The translations under genes were made by a program, and so were the position numbers. Below the pieces are notes generated by a model. It was not told the origin of the DNA and ran no database searches. It saw nothing but the letters and a program-made list of their open reading frames with translations. DNA of 64,000 nucleotides from positions 248,001-312,000 of the forward strand of contig NW_019173944.1 in assembly GCF_001642475.1 (NCBI RefSeq), in the 5' to 3' direction. This document shows positions 23,229-32,190 of this stretch, one piece after another (position 1 is the first letter of the stretch; every line of letters begins with the position of its first letter). The stretch is from Fonsecaea monophora. Taxonomy: Eukaryota; Ascomycota; Eurotiomycetes; Chaetothyriales; Herpotrichiellaceae.

Positions 23229-24815
23229 ATGATCGACAATACACTTAAACTCTTGGTGGGCCACGCTCAAGAAGCACCGATAGCATTCGCGGCATACTTC
23301 GCAGCAGCTTGCGCCCTTCTGTATCTGCTTGTCACAGAAATCCAAAGACATCAAGCCCGTATCCCAGGATTCGGTGGCCCTTCGGGGTTACCCATCCTCG
23401 GCAACATCCATCAGATTCGCCTCAACGCAGCTGAGCAATACCGGTTATGGTCCCAAAAGTATGGCAACGTCTACCAAATCATGCTGGGCAACGTCCCGGT
23501 CATAGTGGTGAATGGAAGCAAAGCTGCCCGCGAGATATTTGGGGCGAACTCGCAAGCCCTAGCCTCCAGACCAGAGTTCTACACTTTTCATAAGGTGGTG
23601 AGCTCTACGAGCGGAACAACAATAGGAACATCCCCTTTCTCGGAGTCTTTGAAGCGGAGAAGAAAAGGTGCCGCATCGGCGCTGAACAAACCAAGTGTGG
23701 CAACCTATATCCCACACATCGATGTCGAGACACGGGACTTCTTGAACGAGTTCATCACTTATGGAGACGGTGGACTGACTCCTGTAGACCCGATGCCGAT
23801 GATTCAACGTCTGTCGCTATCGTTGGCATTGACGTTGAATTGGGGGACTCGCATGGCATCTCAGAACGACGAACTCTTTGGTGAAATCACCTATGTTGAG
23901 GAAGAAGTGTCCAAATTTCGCTCTACCACGGGCAACCTGCAGGACTACATTCCGCTTCTACGACTGAACCCCTTCAGTTTTGGGAGTGCTCATGCCCGGG
24001 AGATGCGGCGCAGAAGAGACGTATATCTGAAGAAGCTGAACGACGACTTGGACGACAGGATGGCCAAGGGGATCCATCAACCTTGCATCCAAGCCAACGT
24101 CATCCTCGACAAGGAAGCGAAGCTCAACGCCGAAGAACTCATCTCCATTTCCCTTACCATGCTTTCTGGCGGGCTGGACACACTCACCACCTTGGTCGCA
24201 TGGTCCATGGCCCTTCTTGCGCAACGGCCCGAAATCCAACAGAAGGCCCTCGAGGAGATTCGCAAGGTCTACCCACAGGACCAGATCCTCTGTGACGCGT
24301 ACGACGACCAATCCATCCCCTACATAGTGGCTCTCGTCAGAGAGCTCCTCCGATACTACACGGTGCTTCGGCTCAGCCTGCCGCGCGCCACGGTCAAGGA
24401 CGTCGTCTACAACGGCCACACGATCCCCGCGGGAAGCGTCGTCTTCCTCAACGCCTGGGCCTGCAACATGGACCCGGAAGTGTGGTCGGACCCGTTCGTC
24501 TTCCGCCCGGAGCGCTGGCTCGAGCAGCCAGACGCGCCGCTGTTCACGTACGGCCTCGGCTACAGGATGTGCGCGGGCAGTCTCCTGGCCAACCGCGAAA
24601 TGTACACCATCTACCTGCGGCTGCTCAGCGCGTTTGAGATCAAGGACGTCCGCCCGACCGAGGGGACTGGCGTCGTGGACACACACCCGGTCAACGGCGT
24701 GCAGGATCCCACACAGCTCGTCAGCGTCCCGCGCCGGTACACGGTCCGGATGGTGCCCAGGGACGAACAGGTCTTGAGGAAGGCGCTGAATGAATATGAC
24801 GAAAAGCATTCGTGA
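23229..24815 (+). CDS. Cytochrome P450, CYP504-like (possible phenylacetate hydroxylase)
   Basis: Haem-thiolate monooxygenase, single exon, 528 residues. The frame opens earlier at a TTG, but the first ATG (23229) gives a normal microsomal P450: an N-terminal membrane helix (about 17-35) followed by the Pro/Gly hinge GFGGPSGLPILGN. The I-helix motif is SGGLDTLT, the K-helix ExxR is ELLR, PERW follows, and the haem loop is FTYGLGYRMCAG with ligand Cys448. The haem-loop sequence and following LLANREMY resemble CYP504 enzymes, which ortho-hydroxylate phenylacetate or its 3-hydroxy derivative on the way to homogentisate. That family call is from memory of the motif, not a search. It lacks introns, unlike most genes here, and its 3' half is visibly GC-rich. 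Confidence 0.85.
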   Translation: MIDNTLKLLVGHAQEAPIAFAAYFAAACALLYLLVTEIQRHQARIPGFGGPSGLPILGNIHQIRLNAAEQYRLWSQKYGNVYQIMLGNVPVIVVNGSKAAREIFGANSQALASRPEFYTFHKVVSSTSGTTIGTSPFSESLKRRRKGAASALNKPSVATYIPHIDVETRDFLNEFITYGDGGLTPVDPMPMIQRLSLSLALTLNWGTRMASQNDELFGEITYVEEEVSKFRSTTGNLQDYIPLLRLNPFSFGSAHAREMRRRRDVYLKKLNDDLDDRMAKGIHQPCIQANVILDKEAKLNAEELISISLTMLSGGLDTLTTLVAWSMALLAQRPEIQQKALEEIRKVYPQDQILCDAYDDQSIPYIVALVRELLRYYTVLRLSLPRATVKDVVYNGHTIPAGSVVFLNAWACNMDPEVWSDPFVFRPERWLEQPDAPLFTYGLGYRMCAGSLLANREMYTIYLRLLSAFEIKDVRPTEGTGVVDTHPVNGVQDPTQLVSVPRRYTVRMVPRDEQVLRKALNEYDEKHS

Positions 24816-25151
24816 TTTTTTTTTGGGTCAATGAGTAAAGTACGTCATCTTGGTATTGCAGACATGGAGGGGGGAATAGTGTGCTTTTGAGTCTGGGGTA
24901 GGTACCATGTGTGTGGCGAACAAAATATGCCATTTGATTATCCATCACTGCACGTGGTCTATATGAATCCGAAGTCTATCCTAGTCTATTGTAATCCGTC
25001 GCGGGATGTCCTTGTAGGGCTTCTACAACCTAATCCCGTATATCACTTTCTATTCTTAACGCATGATCGTCCTCGTTGCAACCCATCAATCCCATCCCGT
25101 TCCATGTCGAGATCAGGCAATGTTATAAATTGCGTGTCTCTCTCAGCGCGC
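24816..25151. other. Convergent 3' intergenic, no gene seen
   Basis: 336 bases between the P450 and the HAD phosphatase gene ends. A T-run follows the P450 stop at about 24815-24824. No gene is seen. Confidence 0.5.
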
Positions 25152-25982
25152 TCATCTGATGGTCGGCTTCACCGCCCCGTGAGACTCAATAGAGTTGGTC
25201 CGGTGTCTGCGCAGACCCTCCTCGGCGAGGTTCTTGACGGTCCTGACGCCCTCGTAGATATCCTTTGTCTCCTCGAGGATGCTGTCCCAGCCGCTGAATT
25301 CCGTAAACGGGATGCCTTCCTGCTCGCAGTACGTCACGAGGTCCATGCCTTCTCGGGCAAAGAGCAAGTCTGTCTCGCGCGCGGCGCTCAGGTCCGAGAC
25401 ACCGTCGCCCGCATACAGCAAGGTGGGCCTCTCGTGCGCGGGCATCTTGGCGATGGCGTCCGCGTAGGGGCGGATGGTGAGAGACTTGTCGTGCCCGAAG
25501 CCCGAGTCGTCGCGGTACCGGATCGTCCAGCCGTTGGGCTTGTCGAGCGAGTTCTCGGGCGGGCGCAACTGCGTCGCGTTGGCCACGATCTCGAGGTCCT
25601 GCATCAGGTCTTCGCCCAGGAGATGCTTCAGCAGGGCCTCCAGCACGGGGGCCATGCCGCTGCTCAGCACGATGACGGGGACCTTCTTCTCGCGGGCCCA
25701 CAGGACAAAGTCGCGAAAGGCCGGGTCCAGGCTAATGTTCTCCTTGAGGATCTCCAGGACGCGCGGGAAGGGCATGTTCCACGAGTCCACCATCTGCTGG
25801 AACGTGTTGCGGAAGTTGTCGGTCTTGTCGATGACGGCGCGGAAGAGCTTCCGCCGCTGATCGTAGCCCATGCCGTAGTTGTCTGTGATGAAGTCGTTGG
25901 TGTCCTGGAGCGTAATTGTGCCATCGAAGTCAGTGAAGAAGATGACTCGAGGCTTGGCCTCGAGGGTTTGAGGGAAAGGCAT
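25152..25982 (-). CDS. HAD-superfamily phosphatase (MtnX/PHOSPHO-like)
   Basis: Single exon, 276 residues, ATG at 25982. HAD motif I is FTDFDGT with nucleophile Asp18 and general acid Asp20. Motif II is VIVLSSGM, and motif IV is the GDGVSDLSAA loop that binds magnesium. The order and spacing fit the phosphoserine-phosphatase-like group (MtnX, PHOSPHO1/2, yeast Pyp1-type), in which a helical cap follows motif I. These act on small phosphate esters; the substrate here is not predictable. The gene is strikingly GC-rich for this window, especially at third positions. It is convergent with the P450 and divergent from She9. Confidence 0.88.
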   Translation of the reverse strand: MPFPQTLEAKPRVIFFTDFDGTITLQDTNDFITDNYGMGYDQRRKLFRAVIDKTDNFRNTFQQMVDSWNMPFPRVLEILKENISLDPAFRDFVLWAREKKVPVIVLSSGMAPVLEALLKHLLGEDLMQDLEIVANATQLRPPENSLDKPNGWTIRYRDDSGFGHDKSLTIRPYADAIAKMPAHERPTLLYAGDGVSDLSAARETDLLFAREGMDLVTYCEQEGIPFTEFSGWDSILEETKDIYEGVRTVKNLAEEGLRRHRTNSIESHGAVKPTIR

Positions 25983-26605
25983 CTTTTTGGGGGGGTTCGA
26001 CTTGAGATGACACCGGTCGAAAAGGTGAGGAATTGAGGGGGTGCAGAAATGCCACAGATTCAGCGGCAGGGCGAAGAGAGATGCTTTATGGACCGGGTGT
26101 ATATTGTAGTGCTGGGTCTTATATGTCGGTTTTGTCTTTCTCTGCCGGGGACAAGATCAACTGAAAACGGTCTTGGGAGAGGAAGAGTCCGGCACGAGAA
26201 CTTCCGGCTATTCTTTGAGTGAGTGTCGGGTCAGACACGAGGGGTGGGCACTGGTGGGTTCAATGGTTAGAGATTTTCTCTCTTCAATTTGGCCAGCATT
26301 GAGATCTTCATTTTTTGGCGGGGAGGTTTGGCATAGCCAGCGATAGCCTAAAGAGGAATCCCGGCCAAGACTGCAAATATCAACTAATACCTCGTACTAA
26401 CGACTCACTAACTCCGTCCACACTATGACGTTGGCGGATCAATTGCTTGATGTCGCCCGTTGTCGGCACCGGCAAACCTTCCTCGACCGAAAAAAACTCG
26501 CCGATCAATGGAAAGGAAGCTGTTTAACTACTGCTCTACCGAACCGACAAACTGAATACTGTGTTCGCAGGTTCGGTGGATGTCAAGATCAGATTGCTGC
26601 TCGCG
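25983..26605. other. Divergent region, HAD phosphatase / She9
   Basis: 623 bases. The sequence TGTGTTCGCAG ending at about 26570 looks like a 3' splice site 35 bases before the She9 ATG, so the She9 transcript may have a 5' leader intron. No separate gene is supported. Confidence 0.45.
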
Positions 26606-28129
26606 ATGCAGCAAGCTCCCCTACGGCTGTCCCAGACACTATGGTCCGCCTTTCGAGCCGCGAAGCCTGTCCACCGACCCCTCACATTACCCCGTCAATT
26701 CTCCTCGGTGGTGCGACCAAGTGCGCAGCCATGGGCACCCCAGCGGCCAGGAGTAGCTGTTCGAGCTCGGTTTTATAGCGAGAAGAAGTCGGATATCAAT
26801 CAAGAGATAGAGGATGCGAAGGATCGAATAGGCGAGAGCCTCGACTCAAGAGCCGATACGGCTGCACAGATGCCACACAAGCTCAAGCACCCTCAAGACG
26901 AAACAATTATCCACACCATTCCCGAGTCCTCTTCAATAGTACATGCCTCCAAACAAGAGGAAAACAAAAGGCCCGATAAACCAGAACCCGCCCAGTCATC
27001 CGGCTCTCCCAGTAAACCTCTACCGTCTGCCCTCTCCTCGCGCTATGCGGACCTTCAACAACGCTTTGGCCATTTTATGGACAACTTCCAAACCCATGTT
27101 TTTACCGCCTCTCGCCGACTCAATGATCTGACAGGCTATTCGGGGATTGAAGCACTGAAGACCGACATTGAACGTCAGGAATCTGTGGTCCAGGAGTGTC
27201 GTGCCGCTGTGAAGGAAGCCCGGGACCGTTACAGCGAAGCAATTGCTAAACGCAGTACCACGCAGCGTGAAGTCAATGATCTGCTGCACCGGAAGCATAC
27301 GTGGTCGCCTGCAGACTTGGAGAGATTCACCAGCCTATATCGGTCGGATCACGCCAATGAGCAAGCGGAATCCGCCGCACAAAAGGAAGTAAGCGACGCA
27401 GAAGCTCGGTATGAGGAAGCGTCCACCAAACTTGCGAAGGCGATCCTAGCTCGGTATCACGAAGAGCAAATTTGGAGTGACAAGATAAGGCAGATGTCTA
27501 CTTGGGGCACATGGGGACTGATGGGACTCAACGTGTTGTTGTTCCTCATCTTCCAGGTCGTCTTGGAACCATGGCGACGGAAACGCTTGGTGAAGGGCTT
27601 CGAGGAGAAGGTGGAGATGGCGCTCAAAGAAAGGGAAGAGGAAACCAAGATGACAATAGTACAGCCGAACCAGAGCATGGCAGAAGCTGTGGAGGGCATG
27701 ACAACGGGCGAGAAAGTCGAGGCAGTGGCGGACAACATTGCGGAACAGATTGTCGACGCCGTCACGGGCTCAACATCAGACGAGAAAGCTCCAACGCCAC
27801 CTCCATTATCGAACATCGAAGCAGCTGCGGAAACTCTAACAGCACGTGAACTCGAAGCTGAAGAGGCCGTGTCTGTGGAAGCTCCCGATTCGCTTCTTCC
27901 CAGCATCCCTGCCGAGGAGATCACCTCTACGCAGCCCGTTAACGGGTTCTCACGCTGGACATCCCCGGACTCGCCTCTAGCTTGGTACGAGGACTCCCTG
28001 AGGGCACTGTTCAGCGAAGACCACAAGATCCTCGTCTCGCAGCGAGATCTGACCACCGTCGCCATGGAAGGGGTTGCTGGTGGCATGGCCATCATGGGCC
28101 TCCTGTTTGTGCTCCTCCGGCCACGGTAG
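26606..28129 (+). CDS. SHE9: She9/Mdm33 mitochondrial inner-membrane protein
   Basis: Shapes the mitochondrial inner membrane; yeast loss gives ring-shaped mitochondria. Single exon, 507 residues. The ATG at 26606 opens a strong presequence (MQQAPLRLSQTLWSAFRAAK, then RQFSS, a likely cleavage region). Next come a polar region, long coiled coils (about 140-290), and the family segment ending in a membrane helix at about 302-321 (WGLMGLNVLLFLIFQVVL) followed by EPWRRKRLVKGFE, which is conserved in Mdm33. A charged linker leads to a second C-terminal membrane helix (about 491-505). The two-helix topology with the coiled coil in the matrix matches the family. Confidence 0.9.
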   Translation: MQQAPLRLSQTLWSAFRAAKPVHRPLTLPRQFSSVVRPSAQPWAPQRPGVAVRARFYSEKKSDINQEIEDAKDRIGESLDSRADTAAQMPHKLKHPQDETIIHTIPESSSIVHASKQEENKRPDKPEPAQSSGSPSKPLPSALSSRYADLQQRFGHFMDNFQTHVFTASRRLNDLTGYSGIEALKTDIERQESVVQECRAAVKEARDRYSEAIAKRSTTQREVNDLLHRKHTWSPADLERFTSLYRSDHANEQAESAAQKEVSDAEARYEEASTKLAKAILARYHEEQIWSDKIRQMSTWGTWGLMGLNVLLFLIFQVVLEPWRRKRLVKGFEEKVEMALKEREEETKMTIVQPNQSMAEAVEGMTTGEKVEAVADNIAEQIVDAVTGSTSDEKAPTPPPLSNIEAAAETLTARELEAEEAVSVEAPDSLLPSIPAEEITSTQPVNGFSRWTSPDSPLAWYEDSLRALFSEDHKILVSQRDLTTVAMEGVAGGMAIMGLLFVLLRPR

Positions 28130-28761
28130 TGTACGACTTTATGTACATATATATGCATCTACCGAGTCCAGTACTGTTGGTCCTTGTTATGTACATACGT
28201 ATTTCGCACTCCACCTGAGCCTAACCAACTCTACCCTGACCCAAGCTGACCCGACCCAGCCACGATGCCTTGACTCTGATGTTCCATTGGGGTCCATTTT
28301 AAGAGCTGGGACCCGCAGAATGAGTTCTCCTAGCTTGTTGTATATATTACATATATATCACGTTTCCTCCCGGGTGCATACCCCAGGGTTACTTGGGGGC
28401 AGAGAGGGAGAAAACCTGGACTTAGATTATGAGATTCGACGGAATGTAGAGACTCAGGTAGCACCGTGGGGGCTTTGATGAAATGGAAAAATAAATAATA
28501 TATGTGGATTTTGTTTTGGCAGTTCTCGCTTGCCCTCCTTACAACCAGGTGATGGAATGCTCTTAGATGTTCTCCGACCACCTGCCACCCGACATCTCCC
28601 AGCGTCTTGCTGTCTAATATGTACAATAACACTTGTGATTCCCAAGTTCTGTGCCTAGCTTGTTCTCTTCGCCCTTGACCACTGTCACGCCGCCAATGGA
28701 GCACAGTACTCACCCAGTCCAGCGTTTCTGTCTGTTCCTGCTTGACACCTGAACGACTCTT
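28130..28761. other. Convergent 3' intergenic, no gene seen
   Basis: 632 bases between the She9 and Rieske gene ends. It contains AT-rich TATATATT patches (about 28146-28155, 28337-28360 and 28490-28503) suited to 3'-end formation on either strand. No gene is seen. Confidence 0.5.
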
Positions 28762-29703
28762 CTAACCAATGATCAATTTGTCCTCCTCAGGGAAATCATA
28801 TTCAGGTATCTCCAAGTTCAATGGCGCAGGTCCTTTCCTGATTCGTCCCGAAATATCGTAATGCGAACCGTGGCAAGGACAGAACCAGCCACCAAAGTCG
28901 CCAGCTTCGCCGATGGGGACGCATCCCAGATGTGTACAGACACCCAACATGACAAGCCACTCGGGTTTCTTGACGCGGTCGGCGTCTTTCTGGGGGTCAC
29001 GGAGGATTGAGAGGCTGTGGGAGGTTATTAGTACAGGATAGCTTCCTAAGAGCGCACATAGCCTTCGGGAATTGAGGGGGAACCAGGACGTACTCAACAG
29101 ATTCAGCCTCCTTGATCTCGTCTTCAGTACGGTGACGGATAAAGACTGGCTTTCCTCTCCATTTGATGATGACGTTTTTGCCCTCGGGGATGGAGGCCAA
29201 GTCGATTTCCACTTTGGCCTGGGCCAGCACATCGGCAGATGCAGACATGTTTTCTAGGAAGTCTGTGCAGTTTCGCAAATCGGTCAGCTCTGTACCACTT
29301 GAATCCGTTGCACCGCTGCAATGGGCTCATGATCCTAGCATGCTGAAGCTCCAATATGGGTGTCTCTACCTATCACGGTGTTTTTCGCCCCGGCAGCAGC
29401 CAACAATCCCATTGACCCGGCCATAAAATATTGAAAGACTCGATTCGTGACCTCGGAGTTTTTGGATTCGTACGTCTTGAAGCTGGGGATCTTGCGTGTA
29501 TCATACTTGGGCGTCCGGAAAGGGCTCTGGAAGCTGGAGCTACCGGATGTTGCTGCCCCGGAGGATTCCAGTCGTCGTTGGGGGATATTTGAAGCTGTGA
29601 TGGCAAGACGAGAGGATGAGGAAGCGGAGGTGGAGCTGGTAGGAAGGGTGTGTCGGGTCCAGGTGCGCAGGGCAGAGCCCGCTGATGTCGGGACGGGACG
29701 CAT
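28762..29703 (-). CDS. RIP1: Rieske iron-sulfur protein of cytochrome bc1 complex
   Basis: Carries electrons from ubiquinol to cytochrome c1 in respiratory complex III. Three exons on the minus strand: 29703-29370, 29262-29094 and 29014-28762 (251 residues). The joins give AKNTVI-DFLENMSASADV and EAESVD-LSILRDPQKDADR, both conserved. The N-terminus is a Ser/Thr/Arg-rich mitochondrial presequence. One membrane helix (about 92-110, FQYFMAGSMGLLAAAGA) precedes the flexible hinge DFLENMSASADV. The [2Fe-2S] cluster motifs are complete: CTHLGC and CPCHGSHYD, with the conserved PLNLEIPEYDF at the end. A CCAAT box lies 137 bases upstream of the start, in keeping with Hap-complex control of respiratory genes. 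Confidence 0.96.
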
Positions 29704-31057
29704 GGTGAGTGTGAGGAAGAGAAGAGAGACTGTGGTCGTCGAAGTCGAAGCTTGAGGAAATGTTGAAGCTGGTTTACTTGAGGCGCAATTGAGAAGGAGC
29801 CCGAGGTGCCGCCAAGAATCAGATCTTTTGCATCGACGCTGATTGGCCGGGAGCTTCCAGTATCAAATGACCAGAATATCCGAATGCTTGACCTTTAGGT
29901 GGTACTCTCAACACTTTGACATACACCGACCACCAACATCAAATTGTTGCCACCATTGAGAGCTATTGCGGATGATCATCACCAAGATGTCAATTTCCAG
30001 ATCCTGCCGTCGACAATCATGCGCGTGATGGCGACCTGTTGTGCCTTTCCAATTGCCTAGGTACGGTGAATGTTTCAGACCCCATCCGCAAGATCCTACC
30101 CTCGAGCGAGCCGTGCGGCTAAGGGCGATTAAAGCTACGTGCTATGATTCTGATGAGCTTGTTGGATGATGAGGATGTTCCAAAATCATATAGATGAGGC
30201 ATAGAGTAAAGTGCAATTGAGCAAGGCAACTCGTCTTTTACAGTCGCAATAGGCTGTTCACCGATGTAGAATTATAGCCCCAATAGTGACACACGGTGTA
30301 TTGGCGAATTTCGAGCCATGGGAACTCCTACAAAGACGTGGTTACGAACATGATGATTGCTGGTAGGGATGTTTCCTGCTTGATTGGAGTCGGATTTCTA
30401 GGTTTCGCCTGCGCCATGCGGACAGATGCTCGGGGCAGACGCAGCAGCACATTGACTCACTTACATTTCCTGGCCAAAACCCTCTTGAGAGCCTCATGTG
30501 AAGACTTGTTGTCCCTAGAAAGCCCCCACACAGACGATATTGGGCAGTCGACCAGTCCAATGATGCCGCTGAAGCTCTCACAAAAGCGCCAAACCGAAAC
30601 AGCCCGCGGCACCGCCGACTGGGCCGCCGTGGTCTGCTTGAGCCTGTGTACTGTTCAGGCTTATTTCCAAGTCTTCTTATCAGTGGCAGACTAGGGCGTC
30701 AGGGAATTGCAAAGCCCTGAAGGGAGCATGCCACACCTAAACCGCGTTAACCCTACTGATTGCTGATTCTTCCAGGGTCTACAGGACAACCATGCCTTCC
30801 CTAAAGACAATCACATGCGGGTGCCCAATAACTGGACATTGTTTAACGCCACATCGACTGAACTCTCCTGCGAGAGCCTACCCATCTCGATTCGGCGCAC
30901 AACAATCCTATTCACATGCCCGCATAGGCTCGTGTCGCACACCGGTCAGCTGAAGTCCTACACCCTCCCTGTCTTGATCGGGTATGCGGATGGACGAGGT
31001 TGAAAAGTCGACTCCTTTGCCCATTTTCTTGGATTCTTCTCTATCATCACAGGCAAT
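29704..31057. other. Long intergenic region, no supported gene
   Basis: 1.35 kb. It holds the Rieske promoter side (with the CCAAT box at 29840) and the region upstream of the orphan gene at 31058. A 132-codon frame at 30296-30694 starts at GTG and shows no family features. This is the left edge of the gene-poor middle region. Confidence 0.45.
29840..29846 (-). promoter_or_regulatory. CCAAT box (CCAATCA) upstream of RIP1
   Basis: The + strand TGATTGG reads CCAATCA on the strand of the Rieske gene, 137 bases before its ATG. The Hap/CCAAT-binding complex is a known regulator of respiratory-chain genes in fungi. Binding here is inferred. Confidence 0.45.
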
Positions 31058-31608
31058 ATGTCTTCTTCCGATATGCGACGCAGGCCCACGGGCGACAGTA
31101 GTAATCATGGTCGGAGCTTGGGCCGCAGACTGACCGAGTCATTTTCTGTACAAGCCAAGAAAAAGGACCCTGAATACAAAGTCTACCGGGAGCGATACGG
31201 CGTGTACAACGGCATGACATGGGAAAAGCTCAAAGGATATCTCGAGCGACGATTCCCACAATCAGAATATCCTGGGCTCAAATTCAACGAAGAGCGCGTA
31301 TGTCTGGGTCAAAGCAATGCCTGTGTGATGCTCCGTTCTAATCTTCTGTGGTGTCGCAGGTGGGCGATAAATGGGTCTTTGATGTGCCCGAGCCTTTGAA
31401 TGATGTAAGGTTCAATGGATTCTATTTAACGCCTTGAACCACACTGGCCGGAACGCCTTGTGCTGAATGTCGACACCAGGTGGACAAGAAGGAGCTACAA
31501 CGGCTGAGGGACGGTGCGACGGATGCCAACACCAACCTCCACGCGCCGGCCACGTCTCGGGCGGAGAAACGTCGGTCGGTGTCCCCCGAGCACAAAGACG
31601 GCAAGTAA
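31058..31608 (+). CDS. Orphan basic protein, 137 residues
   Basis: Three exons: 31058-31297, 31360-31404 and 31480-31608, all phase 0. Donors are GTATGT, GTAAGG and the acceptors GTCGCAG and ACACCAG. The 45-base middle exon encodes VGDKWVFDVPEPLND. The N-terminus is Ser/Arg-rich. A more ordered core follows, around EYKVYRERYGVYNGMTWEKLK and YLERRFPQSEYPGLKF, which looks like a small helical domain. The C-terminus is Lys/Arg-rich and disordered. I do not recognise the family. The stop (TAA inside GCAAGTAACC) overlaps a weak donor, so a further exon is possible. It is the first gene of the accessory trio with the CorA-like and kinase genes, on the same strand. Confidence 0.6.
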
Positions 31609-32190
31609 CCACCATTCTACGCTGGATGCCTTGTTCGGCAGATGATTTCCACCAAGGACCGAGCCGCTGCTCTGAGCGGCAAAACAGGTTTGCAGAAGGC
31701 GAGGCCCTGTGGAAAGTGGTTCAAGCGGGCAGATTTGGCTGAGGCTGGTGAGGAGGCTGAGTTGGGTGCTTAGTTTGCCTATCCCTTGTCCCTGCAGACC
31801 CCCTCTACACCGTACGAGTGTGAGTAAGGTATTGCTGTGGCTTTCCCCTCATGGCTGTGGAGGCTTTGTTGGGCAAATCATTCTATTGATTCGCTTATTT
31901 CGGCCCGTACGAAGTGAAATGCGCCCGCCACTTACACTAGGCGCTGTAGCCAAGAGTGACTCCTTCTCTTTTCCAACCTCGATGCTCAGGAATCCTCGTC
32001 CTGAAGAATGCCAGCACGGCTCAGTAGGCGATTGTTGCCGCCGCGCAGGGTTGTCTATGCCCATCCGCCGACAAGGGCACCGCCATCGAGGTGGCGGAAC
32101 GAGAAGGAGCAATATAACTAGAGAGCCGTACGTCCCCGTCAACACTCTTCTGTATCAACACACTCTCATACACACTCTCTCGCTTCAGCA
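31609..32190. other. Intergenic, no supported gene
   Basis: 582 bases between the orphan and the CorA-like gene. Frames here (for example 31709-32236) show no family features. Sequence just before 32191 is a pyrimidine-rich leader. Confidence 0.45.

Noticed and set aside
30296..30694. 132-codon frame in the long gap after RIP1
   Set aside because: Starts at GTG, lacks domain-like sequence and has no leader or splice signals around it.
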